A DNA stretch of 64,000 nucleotides, taken from assembly GCA_965237575.1 (NCBI GenBank), contig CBDEGI010000002.1:1-64000 (forward strand), written 5' to 3'. Made by a program: the position numbers and the translations under genes. The stretch's first letter is position 1, and each line of letters begins with the position of its first letter. The DNA comes from JAKZVK01 sp965237575 (GTDB taxonomy: Bacteria > Acidobacteriota > Terriglobia > Bryobacterales > UBA6623). The notes under the pieces were generated by a model. That model had not been told where the DNA came from. It did no database searches and worked only from the letters and a program-made list of their open reading frames with translations. Below, one piece after another: positions 8,219 to 17,552 of this stretch.

Positions 8219-8774
8219 TTAGCACGGCTGGTCGGGCGTGACGCGAAATCCAGAGCCGACTTGCTCCACTGTCCAGCGACCCTGTTGGTTTGACACAACC
8301 CAACGATCCGGTCCGAGCTGCTGAACATGCCAGCCGGGGCCGTTAGCGGGGGGTGGATTGGGGCAGGGACGGGTCACGGGTGCTTGTTCGGGCCGATTCT
8401 CCGTCTTGTAACCGTATCCATAGCCTCCCGTACCACGGCACTTCCCCGCGTGCGGATTCCCTTTGGCCCAATCCGTGTCGTAGTCGATTTGGTTGCACGG
8501 CACGTGGTTTTGACGATAGACGGTCTCATGATCGGTGTAGGTTTTTCCCTGCAAGTGCTGATACACCGAATAAATTACCCGTATGTTTGAGGACGCATTT
8601 GATCCGTCACCTCCTCCTTGGTCACCGTTATTCCCCCCTGGACAGTTATCGATTGGACAATCAATCTTGCCCGAAAGACATAGCACACCGACTATCACCG
8701 CCCCGATGAATCCGAGCCCCAACACGGCGCGCCAGAATTTAACTACGAGAGCCAGGATTACCAATCCGACAATC
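8219..8774 (-). pseudogene. membrane-anchored secreted hypothetical protein, start lost to a miniature element
   Basis: Reading leftward from the edge of miniature element B, the frame begins IVGLVILALVVKFWRAVLGL and continues as a second hydrophobic stretch (FIGAVIVGVLCLSG), then becomes polar, Gly/Asn/Pro-rich and cysteine-containing (DCPIDNCPGGNNGD; HVPCNQIDYDTDW; GTGGYGYGYKTENRP), and ends RWTVEQVGSGFRVTPDQPC. This looks like a small protein with a membrane anchor and an exported domain. I do not recognise the family. The element at 8775-9019 replaces its start, and no target duplication remains to rejoin it. Confidence 0.5.
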
Positions 8775-9019
8775 GGGGTATGCACTTGACTCCCGACGAC
8801 CCCACACCTTGTGGTCGGCGACTGCGGCGACCGCACCCTCGAGGGGCCATCGGGCAGCGGTCGTGGGTCCTATAGCCGCCGCTCATTGCGCCCCGCGGGG
8901 GGACGGCAGCGGTTGACTTTGAAACCTGAAGGCGAAGCGCTCTTTCCCCAGCGTGCGCGAATAGTCCTCCAGAGCCCGGATACTAGACCTTGGGGCTTCG
9001 GGAGTCAAGTGCATACCCC
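8775..9019. mobile_element. miniature element B, copy 1 (IS1595-derived)
   Basis: A 245-base element whose terminal repeats are GGGGTATGCACTTGACTCCC and its complement. It is almost identical to the copy at 17575-17827 apart from a six-base indel near 8941. Read on the minus strand its right end retains codons for LEDYSRTL, corresponding to VEDYPRTL at the start of the IS1595 transposase at 25272, and its other end matches the 3' end of that IS. No flanking duplication is visible, so one flank has been rearranged. Confidence 0.85.
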
Positions 9020-9044
9020 AGTCCTGTCAACTCCCCCTCGGTAG

Positions 9045-10460
9045 CTCGATAGAAGTGTCCCCTTGTGTTTCTTGTTCGTAGGAGAGATATCGTCGTCGTC
9101 GGGGCTGTGGAACTGTGGGAATCGCGTAGCGATTTCCAAGGGGCGGTGGGAAGGGTGGAAAACCATCCACCGCTCCTCGAACCCGGTACTGCTGCCTCGA
9201 GAGATTTTCCACGCTTTCCATCCGACCCGGCATTTCCACAGCCCTCTTATGTATTCGCAGCCCGTTTTTTCCGTAACACAGCTCGCCGCCAGGGGTGGTC
9301 CGCCGCCGGCTTGCGCCCGCCCCCCGGACGCTGCTGTGGTGCTGGCTTCGTCCGCAGCTGTGGCGTCGGCGTGGCGATCACGTCGTGCTCGATCTCGTGC
9401 CCGTCAAACCTCACCTGCAAGCTCTCATCGCGCCACTGTTGGACCGTCACCCGTGCCCCCGCCCCCACGCCCTGGTTGCGTTTCGGCTTCAACTGCAAAC
9501 AACGATTCTCGAAACGCACCACCCGGTCGTTGCTCACCACGCGTTCGTACTCGCAACAGAACACGCCTCGCAGCTCGGTGCCGCGGGGGAGCGCCTGGTG
9601 AAAGTCCGCTGCCGCCGCCGGCTCACAGGCGAAGCGCTCGTTGTGCTCGGCCAGGTACTCCTCGTCGAGATAACGGTTCGCCGCCTCGTACTCGACGATC
9701 CCGCGCAGCCGCATCTTCTTGATCAGGCGGTCTTGGTGCGTGCCGTGATGGCGCTCCACTCGGCCCTTGGCTTGCGGCGAGGAAGCCGCCATGATCGTAA
9801 TGCCGAGCTTGGCACACATGCGCCCGAACTGCGTCTCGGGCTTGATTCCTGCCAGCGCTTCCCGCGACGTCGGCTGGCGCTGGTAGACGTTTTTCCAGTC
9901 GCAGTACAACGCCTTGGGAACGCCGTGTTGACGCACCCAGGCTGCGAGCAGATCGGCCGCGGCCCAGGTCGTTTCCTGGTCCGAGAAACGGCACAGCGCC
10001 ACACCGGTCGCGTCATCGACGAAGTTCATCAGACAGGCTTTCGGGCCGCGTTCTTCCAGCCAGTGGTGGTGCGAACCGTCGAGTTGAATCAGCTCGCCGA
10101 AGTGCGCTTTGCGTTGGCGCCGGGTGCGATGCGGTTGGCGCTTGCGACGGCGGCTCCACAGACCCGCGGCGAGCATCCAGCGCCGCAGTGTTTCGCGCGG
10201 CACTTCCAGGCCGTGGTCGGCTGCCAATTCCGACGCCAGCGTCGGCGAAGCCCCTCGCCCGCATAGTTCTCGCGCACCAACTCGAGAACCTGCTGGCGTC
10301 GCCTGATCGGCTGTTCGAAGCACGGCGACGTTCCGTGCACCAAAGCCTTGGCCCCGCCCGCACGGTCTCTTCAGAGATGGCGGTAGCTGACCTCCAGCAC
10401 AATCCCCTCGTTTCACTCGGCTCAGCACTTCGCCGCGCCTCAACTCCTTGGTATCCACTC
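9045..10460 (-). mobile_element. IS1202-type (ISNCY) element, decayed
   Basis: It comprises the transposase relic at 9247-10458 plus about 200 bases of non-coding 3' end that carry a hairpin (GGAATCGC GTA GCGATTTCC at 9118-9137). The exact ends are not certain. On the right it abuts a truncated miniature element A. Confidence 0.6.
9247..10458 (-). pseudogene. IS1202-type integrase-core transposase with N-terminal frameshifts
   Basis: From about residue 100 the protein is a typical rve-type transposase of the IS1202/ISNCY group: ETLRRWMLAAGLWSRRRKRQ, FGELIQLDGSHHHWLEERGP (first Asp), NFVDDATGVALCRFSDQET, ALYCDWKNVY (second Asp) and SPQAKGRVERHHGTHQDRLI (Glu region). The first 100 residues are scrambled: KELRRGEVLSRVKRG should continue as VLEVSYRHL and VLELVRENYAGE, which lie in the other two frames near 10290-10400. 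At least two frameshifts therefore disable it. Confidence 0.75.
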
Positions 10461-10472
10461 TCGGCTCCTTTC

Positions 10473-10734
10473 GGACTCAGAGTGACCACAACATACTGTG
10501 GTTGGCCATTGGCGGCCCCCGGAAAGGCTTGCCGATAGCACCACGTTTCCAAGCCTGCGATGGCCATGGCGCGTGCGTAATCCTTGATCGGCCCGAAACG
10601 CAGCCTCGTGGCCCAATTGCCTGCAGACCGGCGTCTGGCGCCCCAGGGTGCATTCTGGGTGCAGTGTGCTGGCGTCCATGGATCGACCAAACCACAACGC
10701 CTAGGGGCTACCTGAGTCAAGTGGATACCCCATT
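10473..10734. mobile_element. miniature element A, copy 3, left end truncated
   Basis: Identical in its interior to the other family A copies and complete on the right (...GGATACCCCATT). On the left it begins at GACTCAG, where the IS1202-type element adjoins it, so the outer 12-15 bases of one terminal repeat are gone. Confidence 0.85.
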
Positions 10735-11486
10735 TGTCCATTAGGTGAAGAGGTCGATTCGACTGGATCTCGTCTAACTCCACTTAGCTGACGGCAATGA
10801 GACTAGTTCTAGTCGGTCTAGGATAGAGCAACCGGGGCCAAACCCCGGCGGAATCCGTTTGGCCCAGGATTTCCATTTTGACCGTCCCCGCACGGATAGA
10901 GTAACCGACTCACGGCCGCCATGCAACGGTTTCCGCACTACGGCCACCACCGTCTCGTGAGGAAAGGGAATGTAGTGCCCACGGTTCGGCCCGAGTGCCT
11001 GGAACTGGCCAAGGCGGACAAGCGGTTGCAGGGCTGGATGGAGAAGTTCGGTCTAAAACCCGTGACCGGGCCAAAGTGTCGGCGATCATCGGGACACAGG
11101 ATCGGGAGTGGGACGACATCTAGACGGCCGATCGGCTCGGAGCTGGAGATACCTTGCTGCCGAGAGGGCTCCGGACGGCTGCCGCTGGGAACCGCAAGGC
11201 GGACTGCGACTTTTACGGATAGGGCGTTATACGTCCTTCTGGTGGGCGCTGACTCTACACTTGCTGACAAGGGAGGATCTATACGAGGGGTCCTACACAA
11301 GTCCCTTTTAATCAAGGAATTGCACGGGCGGCGACCCAAATTGAGCAGGACGTGACTTCGAGGGCTATTCGAAAACGGCCTGAACAAAGCGGGTGTGGGA
11401 GAACGGCCGTTCTGGCGATACCATCCGGACCGGGAGTAGACTGTCAATGCGATCTGATTTGTCAGGCTCGCAAGGCTGAAGTGCTA
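10735..11486. other. degraded intergenic region with an IS1380 terminus and a decayed ORF
   Basis: The segment 10863-10883 reads CCCAGGATTTCCATTTTGAC, a solo left end of the IS1380 group with no element attached. Around 10984-11123 codons for RPECLELAKADKRLQGWMEK and, after a frameshift, RAKVSAIIGTQDREWDDI followed by a stop look like the tail of a former gene. It vaguely resembles a P27-like phage terminase small subunit, but I would not insist. Nothing else is recognisable. Confidence 0.4.
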
Positions 11487-12161
11487 TTAGGTTGACCCAC
11501 ATTCTTTGGGGAAGAGAACAGCGCGGACCGGACTGGCCTCCAGGCCAGGGATTTTCAAGGGAAAGGCGCTGAAGGTGTATTCGCCCGGCCCGACTTGCAG
11601 CAGGTTAAGGCAAACGAAAACGGGCAGTCCGCGACGTGCTACGGCCAAGTGAGACGGAAACGAATCGCAGGAGGGAGGGTCGAGACTGTAGTAGTCGAAG
11701 CCGACCGAAAGCGGCTCCCACGTCAGCAAGACTTCCGTTGCCTCCGGAGTTAGACAGTAGTAGTCGTTGTCGAAGGATTTTTTTCTGAGGAGTTCAGAAT
11801 TCCGGGTCTTGAGAAGGATGTGGGTCCCAGGCCGGGGGCGAAGGGAACGAACAGTCGTCTCGTTGATGATCTTGCAGTCGCCCATGTCGAAGACATGAGC
11901 CGGGCCGTGGAAGTGTGAGAAAGGCAGTTGGTCCAGCGATGCGCCGTCCGGGAGGAAGTGAGACGGTGCGTCCACGTGGGTGCCGACGTGGCAGCCGATC
12001 TCCAGCGACGAGGCGGTGAGCGCCGCGCCGTCTGAAATCGACGACAGTCGATGCAACTTGGGAACTGGGTCGCCGGGATAGAGGACCAACTGGTCGTCGA
12101 TCGGAAGAGTGAGATCAAGGGAGTTTCGCTGACAGCCATGGGTTTGGATAGGTTCACTCAA
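11487..12161 (-). CDS. cyclase family protein (kynurenine formamidase-like)
   Basis: A metal-dependent hydrolase of the PF04199 cyclase family: LDLTLPIDDQLVLYPGDP at the start, the zinc-binding signature HVGTHVDAPSHFLPDG, and a Y-Y-S-L-D-P region in place of the usual G-x-D-x-x-S-x-D-x-P motif. Family members hydrolyse N-formylkynurenine or isatin-like amides. Length near 220 is typical. The most likely start is TTG at 12161, overlapping the stop of the upstream gene by eight bases; the frame is open to ATG 12194. A two-gene unit with the CPXCG protein is suggested. Confidence 0.75.
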   Translation of the reverse strand: MSEPIQTHGCQRNSLDLTLPIDDQLVLYPGDPVPKLHRLSSISDGAALTASSLEIGCHVGTHVDAPSHFLPDGASLDQLPFSHFHGPAHVFDMGDCKIINETTVRSLRPRPGTHILLKTRNSELLRKKSFDNDYYCLTPEATEVLLTWEPLSVGFDYYSLDPPSCDSFPSHLAVARRGLPVFVCLNLLQVGPGEYTFSAFPLKIPGLEASPVRAVLFPKECGST

Positions 12162-12330
12162 TCGATGCTGCTTCGAAGCTGACGACCATTTCATTCTCCG
12201 TCGTGTAGCGCACCTGGATGGGACGGCAGCAGACCTCGCAATCCTCGACGTACGTCTGCTTTTTCACCGATGTGTCGAGCAGCATGGAGATCTGTTCCCA
12301 GCAATGAGGGCATGTGAAGAAGTGCTCCAT
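12154..12330 (-). CDS. CPXCG-motif cysteine-rich protein
   Basis: A 58-residue protein with two CxxC-type pairs, TCPHCWEQISMLLD and EDCEVCCRPIQVRY, matching the CPXCG family of small proteins thought to bind zinc. ATG 12330 begins MEHFFTCPHC, the usual family start; the frame extends upstream to 12387 without family similarity. The stop overlaps the cyclase start, so the two are probably co-transcribed. Confidence 0.8.
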   Translation of the reverse strand: MEHFFTCPHCWEQISMLLDTSVKKQTYVEDCEVCCRPIQVRYTTENEMVVSFEAASIE

Positions 12331-12614
12331 GCGGTTCAGCCTAGAGGATTTGGACCAACCGGAAGTCTTGATCCACGTCCTAATCAACTCAGGTCGTCGG
12401 CTCTGCCGTTCTCTGATAAGGGGCAGTTGGGTGAGATTCGCGAGCTAGATCCACCCTGGTCGGCATCCGTTGATCCAGTGGCCTGGGTCGCCTGGATGAT
12501 GCCTTCGCCGTCAGAACTAAGCCGCTCGCGCGGCGGACGCTGCGCGTGAGCGTTCCATCAGCAGTGGCGCCTGGTTGAGAGTAAGGTCGGGACACCAACG
12601 AAGGAGGTGTCCCA

Positions 12615-13514
12615 GTGACCCGTTTACGTCAGATGATGCTGGAGGAGCTCCAGCGTCGCAACTACGCCCAGACCACGATCAGGAACTACATGAGGACGGT
12701 CGAAGACTTTTCCAAGCACTTCGGCCGTCCTCCGGATCAGCTCGGCCTGGACGAGATTCGCACGTACCAAGCGTACTTGCTAACGGAGAGGAGGATGGGC
12801 GTCCGTACCGTCGGCCTGCACACTGCAGGCCTGCGGTTCTTCTTCTGCAAAACGTTAAGGCGGAACTATCCCGTCGAGGAGTTTCCCTACCCCAAGAAAC
12901 CGCGAGAGCTGCCGATCATCCTGACCCAACAAGAAGCGGTGCGGCTGATCGAATCGGCCAGCAACCTGTTTCATCGCGCCATGTTGATGACGCTCTACTC
13001 GACCGGGATGCGTCGAGCAGAACTCTGCAACCTCAAGGTGGAAAACATCGACAGCGAGAGGATGCTCGTCCACATCCGTCACGGCAAAGGCGGCCGCGAT
13101 CGGTCCGTGCCGCTGAGTCCGAAGCTGCTGGAGACCTTGCGCGAGTACTACCGCTGGATGAAACCCAAGACGTATCTGTTTCCCGGTGCCATCAGAAACT
13201 GGCGAGTCGACAAGCCAATCACTCCGAAGGTGCCCTGGTTGGCCTGCCGAGAGGCAGCGGAACGAGCGGGCATCGACAAACCCGTTCGCCCGCACTTGCT
13301 GCGGCACAGCTTCGCCACGCATCTGCTCGAACAAGGAGCCGACCTGCCGACGCTACAAGCGTTGCTCGGCCATGCCGAGCTGAAGGCCACGTCGATCTAC
13401 CTGCATCTGTCCGAGCGGCATCTCAAAGCGGCGGGGACGCCGATCGATCAAGCGGAGTTCTCGAGTCCGGACCAGGTCAAGCGGTCCAAGAAGCTCCATA
13501 AGAAGAAGAGGTGA
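12615..13514 (+). CDS. tyrosine recombinase associated with IS91-type transposase
   Basis: A 299-residue XerC/D-like recombinase. The SAM-like N-domain spans residues 1-85 (MLEELQRRNYAQTTIRNYMR). The catalytic residues are Arg in YSTGMRRAELCNLK, Lys in HIRHGKGGRDRSVPL, the HLLRHSFATHLLE box, LLGHAELKATSIYLH and Tyr within SIYLHLS. A strong ribosome site AAGGAGGTG at 12599-12607 selects GTG 12615. The stop overlaps the transposase start by four bases (GTGA), so the two are translationally coupled. All catalytic residues are present. Confidence 0.88.
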   Translation: MTRLRQMMLEELQRRNYAQTTIRNYMRTVEDFSKHFGRPPDQLGLDEIRTYQAYLLTERRMGVRTVGLHTAGLRFFFCKTLRRNYPVEEFPYPKKPRELPIILTQQEAVRLIESASNLFHRAMLMTLYSTGMRRAELCNLKVENIDSERMLVHIRHGKGGRDRSVPLSPKLLETLREYYRWMKPKTYLFPGAIRNWRVDKPITPKVPWLACREAAERAGIDKPVRPHLLRHSFATHLLEQGADLPTLQALLGHAELKATSIYLHLSERHLKAAGTPIDQAEFSSPDQVKRSKKLHKKKR

Positions 13515-14689
13515 AACGGCCACCCTTCGAGGTGGCTGACATCATTCGCGCGGTAGGCAATCGATTCCAACAGCGGTTTCGACTCAACGGACTTCATCGC
13601 AAGATTCTGAGCGCCATCGAACGCTGTCGTACGGCGGCGTTGGGCGGACACCGCGACCGTTGTACCCGCTGTGGCTACGACGCGGCCATCTCCTACAACT
13701 CCTGCCGCAATCGCCATTGCCCCAAGTGTCAGGCTGGCGCGAGGGACCAGTGGCTCGCTGCACGCGAGGGTGAGCTGCTACCGGTGGCCTACGTTCACGT
13801 GGTCTTCACGATCCCTCGGCAGCTGGCGGACGTAGCGTTTCACAACAAGCGACTGCTGTACGGGTTGTTGTTCCGCACCTCTGCAGCGACTCTGCTGGAG
13901 TTTGCTGCCGACCCGAAACACCTGGGCGCTGAGATCGGTTTCCTCAGCGTGCTGCACAGCTGGGGTCAGACTCTCGTCCACCACCCGCACGTTCATTGCG
14001 TGGTCCCGGCCGGCGGTCTCTCGCCCGATCACAAGGCCTGGGTCCGTTCCCATCGCCGTTTCTTCCTGCCCGTGAAGGCGCTGAGCCGCGTCTTCCGCGG
14101 TAAGTTCGTCGACGCTCTCGAGCGCGCTTATCACAACAACGAACTCTGTTTGCCAGGCGCGCTGAAGCCGCTGCGGCAAGAAAAAGCGTTCCGCTCGTTC
14201 GTGCGCTCGCTCCACCAACAGGACTGGGTCGTTTACGCCAAGCCGCCCTTCGGTGGGCCACGCTACGTTCTCAACTACCTGGCCCGCTACACCCACCGCG
14301 TCGCGATCTCGAACCATCGCTTGGTCGCTTTCGCCGACGGCAAGGTCACCTTCCGCTGGAAAGACTACGCTCACGGCAACAAGCAACGACTGATGACGTT
14401 GACGGCCGAAGCGTTCCTTCGGAGGTTCCTGCAGCACGTGCTGCCGCCCCGCTTCGTGCGCATCCGCTTCTTCGGCTTCCTCTCCCCTCGCAAGCGAGGA
14501 GCCTTGTTGCCGCTGTGCCAGCAATTGCTGGCGACCGACGCCAGCTCCTCGGTTCCTGCCGTGCCGAGGGAGAAGCGTGAACCCGTCGCTTGGACCTGTC
14601 CGCTCTGCGGCGGCCCCATGATGCTGCTCGAGAGGCTCGACGCCTGGCAGCTGCAGCAAAAGGAAGGAAAATACTTTGACACGTCCTGA
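13511..14689 (+). CDS. IS91 family transposase
   Basis: A 392-residue rolling-circle-type transposase. The N-terminal zinc finger reads CTRCGYDAAISYNSCRNRHC PKC, followed by the family block WLAAREGELLPVAYVHVVFT, the HHPHVHCVVPAGGL metal-binding HxH motif, and the tyrosine region VLNYLARYTHRVAISNHRLV. The C-terminus has a second cysteine pair (CPLCGGPMMLLERL). The start is GTG 13511, coupled to the recombinase. No frame lesions are seen, so the protein may be active. Confidence 0.9.
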   Translation: MKRPPFEVADIIRAVGNRFQQRFRLNGLHRKILSAIERCRTAALGGHRDRCTRCGYDAAISYNSCRNRHCPKCQAGARDQWLAAREGELLPVAYVHVVFTIPRQLADVAFHNKRLLYGLLFRTSAATLLEFAADPKHLGAEIGFLSVLHSWGQTLVHHPHVHCVVPAGGLSPDHKAWVRSHRRFFLPVKALSRVFRGKFVDALERAYHNNELCLPGALKPLRQEKAFRSFVRSLHQQDWVVYAKPPFGGPRYVLNYLARYTHRVAISNHRLVAFADGKVTFRWKDYAHGNKQRLMTLTAEAFLRRFLQHVLPPRFVRIRFFGFLSPRKRGALLPLCQQLLATDASSSVPAVPREKREPVAWTCPLCGGPMMLLERLDAWQLQQKEGKYFDTS

Positions 14690-15098
14690 ATTCACTCCCT
14701 GCCTGACTCAACTCACGCGTCGACCGACGCGCTGCGTCGAGGTGCGCCTCACTCACCGATGCGCCTACCCAAACTGCCATCGAGTCCGCCAGCGTCGCTT
14801 CTCGGATGTCTCCAGCCCTGTCGGAAAACAGCGTTTCTGTCCCCTCGTGGTAGTCCCCAACCCGAAACCACCGCGCCCGAAGGCACGAAAACCCGATTCA
14901 ATCCCCATAGCCCTGCCAGCTTGACCGCGTCCGCCGCGCGAGCGGCTTCCTTCAAACGCCCTTATCCAAAGCAACCCGGCGATCGGCTTCCTCCCCCTCC
15001 CTGTGCCCTCATCCCGCCGGGTTCCTCCAGATAAGGTCCTAACGTCAGGGAGGATTTGGGCGCAAGAACCCTGCCGACTCTGTTGCCCAGCCCCTTGA
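14690..15098. other. gene-free stretch 3' of the IS91-type element
   Basis: No supported gene. It is GC- and Pro/Arg-codon-rich and probably contains the oriIS end of the IS91-type element; a GC-rich hairpin-like segment near 14990-15030 (CATCCCGCCGGGTTCC) is a candidate. This is inference from family architecture. Confidence 0.35.
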
Positions 15099-15758
15099 TT
15101 ATTGGCCTCCGGTTGTGCGGGCCAGGCCGTACCCATACGACCCGCAAAGCAGAGAGAATCCCAACGGGAAAAAAGGGAAGAACATAGCGCCCACCGCGTC
15201 GTCAGCTCGCTCCCCGGCGAGTGCCTGGACGAGCGGAATCAAACTCAGAGCCAAGGCTACCGTGCCGATCATGAGACCCAAAACCAGGGTGTCCCATCTT
15301 CCCGTGACAACCCGCAAGCTGACATAAGCTAGCAGCGGAATGACAAGGGCCGCCAGATACACGGACGCCTGGTCGAGCACGCTCTTCAGCAAGGGGAAGC
15401 TCTCCCGCCACTCGGGGGGCACAACCGGATGCAAGACGATACTGAGAACGACTGCTGCTGCAAATGCGAGCGGGAAGGAAGCCGCCACGATGACTGCAGC
15501 CGACAGATATCGCCCGGCGGTGGCCCGCATCGAGACCCAACGGAACTTGTGGCCGAGCAAGACGCCCGCCGTCAAGCCTGGCAGGAGAAGGGCTGCGCTG
15601 GGGGCGAAGAACTGGACCCAGCCCCACCATTCGATGTGCCGCACCAAGACATTGAGGGCATAGGCAACGAGGGCACACGCGAAGAACAGAGCGAACACTC
15701 TTGGGGCGTTTTGGGGCGGCGCTACTTCCATCAGTGGCTTAGCTCCGGGATTCGACAT
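15099..15758 (-). CDS. multi-pass membrane hypothetical protein
   Basis: A 219-residue hydrophobic protein with about six predicted membrane segments (VFALFFACALVAYALNVLV; FFAPSAALLLPGLTAGVLLG; LSAAVIVAASFPLAFAAAVV; VYLAALVIPLLAYVSL; LVLGLMIGTVALALSLIPLV; FFPLGFSLLCGSYGYG). I chose the start at 15758 (MSNPGAKPLM), as the frame upstream to 15884 is polar and cysteine-rich. I do not recognise a family. Confidence 0.6.
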   Translation of the reverse strand: MSNPGAKPLMEVAPPQNAPRVFALFFACALVAYALNVLVRHIEWWGWVQFFAPSAALLLPGLTAGVLLGHKFRWVSMRATAGRYLSAAVIVAASFPLAFAAAVVLSIVLHPVVPPEWRESFPLLKSVLDQASVYLAALVIPLLAYVSLRVVTGRWDTLVLGLMIGTVALALSLIPLVQALAGERADDAVGAMFFPFFPLGFSLLCGSYGYGLARTTGGQ

Positions 15759-16146
15759 CGGGGTCTGACCGGATAACAGTCTGACAGGAAGGAAGCAAGA
15801 GTGCCGTGGGCAAGCCTGGGCAAGCGGACACTTCACAAGTAGGAGGTCCCCGTGCCGCTCGCCCAAGCTAGAATGGTTGACCATAAGGAGTCAACGTCGG
15901 ATAGGTACCGAGAACCAATTTCCCATTGAGGGATCCAGGCGTCAGAGCTTCTTCAACCGGTCGCCGACCGGGTCGAAAGCGAGGCCGATCAGTGGGCTGC
16001 CGGGACTCTGGGCCGATTCCGAGTGACATCGGTTGTTCACGCCACCAATGTTCGCAACGATAGAATAGGCCGATCTAGGTTGCCCAATCGTCTCGCACCG
16101 TGAGCAGTAACGGGTCCTGATGAAACTAAGAGGAGCCGAAACTCAC
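15759..16146. other. intergenic region with a dispersed promoter-like motif
   Basis: No gene is seen. It contains TGACATCGGTTGTTCACGCC at 16024-16043 followed about 22 bases later by GATAGAAT, a -10-like box. The same motif recurs at 18324-18370 just before the kinase relic and in part at 17395. The methyltransferase gene starts about 70 bases after it and may use it as a promoter. Confidence 0.4.
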
Positions 16147-17166
16147 ATGAATCCTGATAAGCCGATCACACCTGAAGGCATCATGCAGCTCGGCCTCGCC
16201 TTCTGGGGCTCAAAGACGCTTCTTAGCGCGGTCGAACTCGACCTTTTCAGTCAACTCGCCGACGGCCCAGTCGAGGGAGCTGTGCTTGCCGAGCGGCTGG
16301 GACTGCACGAACGCGGTTGGCGCGACTTCTTTGACGCCCTGGTTGTCCTGGGCATGCTGCAGCGTCAAGACGGACGGTACTCCAACACGGCAGAGTCCGG
16401 CGAATTTCTTGTCCGTTCGCGGCCTGCCTACATCGGCGGTATGCTGCTGATGGCGAACGAACGACTCTATCCTTTTTGGGGCGCCCTCACCGAAGGGCTC
16501 AAAAGTGGCAAGCCCCAAAACGAACTCAAGACCGGTGGCGAAGGTCTGTTCGAAAAGATCTATGGGGACCCGGACAGCCTGAGACTTTTCCTTGGGTCCA
16601 TGACCGGCCTCAGCATGGGAGCTGCCAGAGCGATCGCAGCAAAATTCCCCTGGGCTGAATACACGACCTTCATCGATGTGGGGGGCGCCCAAGGTTGTGT
16701 GCCCGTCCAGGTAGCCTTGGCGCATTCCCATCTGACCGGAGGCAACTTTGACTTGCCGGTCGTCCAACCCGTGTTTGAAGAATACGTGGCGGCCCACGGC
16801 TTGAGCGACCGGCTGAGATTTTGGGGAGGCAACTTTTTCGACGACCCTATACCGACGGCGGACGTCTTGATCATGGGCCACATCCTGCACGACTGGGACT
16901 TGGAGGAGAAGATGACCCTTCTCAAGAAAGCCTACGATGCCTTGCCGGACGGCGGGTCGCTGATTGTCTTCGAAGCTCTTATCGACGACCAGCGCGCCCG
17001 GAACGCCTTCGGGCTACTGATGAGCTTGAATATGCTGATCGAGACCCCCGGGGGCTTCGACTACACCGGCGCAGACTGCTCGGAGTGGATGAGTCAAGCA
17101 GGGTTTCGTTCAACAAGAGTGGAGCACTTGGCGGGACCGGATTCCATGGTCGTCGGTGTCAAGTAA
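16147..17166 (+). CDS. SAM-dependent O-methyltransferase (acetylserotonin O-methyltransferase-like)
   Basis: A 339-residue class I methyltransferase. Residues 1-95 form the winged-helix dimerisation domain (LAFWGSKTLLSAVELDLFSQ, LAERLGLHERGWRDFFDALV). The SAM-binding motif I is TFIDVGGAQGCVPVQVALAH, followed by FDLPVVQPVFEEYV. The catalytic-base region is MGHILHDWDLEEKMTLLKKA with the conserved H-D-W. I chose ATG 16147 (MNPDKPITPEGIMQLG) over 16120. Substrate unknown; relatives methylate phenolic or polyketide hydroxyls. It stands alone, without a recognisable biosynthetic cluster. Confidence 0.82.
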   Translation: MNPDKPITPEGIMQLGLAFWGSKTLLSAVELDLFSQLADGPVEGAVLAERLGLHERGWRDFFDALVVLGMLQRQDGRYSNTAESGEFLVRSRPAYIGGMLLMANERLYPFWGALTEGLKSGKPQNELKTGGEGLFEKIYGDPDSLRLFLGSMTGLSMGAARAIAAKFPWAEYTTFIDVGGAQGCVPVQVALAHSHLTGGNFDLPVVQPVFEEYVAAHGLSDRLRFWGGNFFDDPIPTADVLIMGHILHDWDLEEKMTLLKKAYDALPDGGSLIVFEALIDDQRARNAFGLLMSLNMLIETPGGFDYTGADCSEWMSQAGFRSTRVEHLAGPDSMVVGVK

Positions 17167-17552
17167 CCTGAGATCACTCATAACAGCGACGCGGTTAAGG
17201 GAGGCGGTGGTCTGAACAGACTTATCGTCTTGAACGAGGATCCGTTGGAGGATACTCAGAACACCAACACGATCAGATACCTGATGAAAAATGGGCTTCG
17301 AATCCGGCACCCGCGACCGCTCACGGCCTCTCGGCGGATCTAGAACCCTGGCCGACGCAACGGTCCGGACGAGAAGAATCTGTCTGTTGGACGGATCGGT
17401 TGTTCACGCCATCTAAGTTCTCATTTAACACGACACTGGAGGCGACACGGCAGACCGCGCGCTTCAGCTCCGCGTTGTTCAGGCGATCAAAAAGGACGGA
17501 GCCGTGAAGTCTCTGGCAAGGCGTTAGACTGATACGGGTGCGAGCCTGGAAC
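17167..17552. other. intergenic region
   Basis: I see no gene. A partial copy of the dispersed motif (ATCGGTTGTTCACGCCA, 17395-17411) is present. The segment 17217-17250 has weak dyad character but no clear terminator. Confidence 0.35.

Larger units (their letters stand above)
12600..14700 (+). mobile_element. IS91-type element with tyrosine recombinase partner
   Basis: Two overlapping genes, a tyrosine recombinase (12615-13514) and a zinc-finger Y2-type transposase (13511-14689), form a unit known from a subgroup of IS91 relatives. The outer ends (terIS and oriIS) must lie in the gene-free flanks 12331-12600 and 14690-15098, but I cannot fix them without a second copy. Confidence 0.7.

Noticed and set aside
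17285..17320. tRNA-like T-arm (GGGCTTCGAATCCGGCACCC)
   Set aside because: No matching acceptor, D-arm or anticodon arm can be drawn around it.
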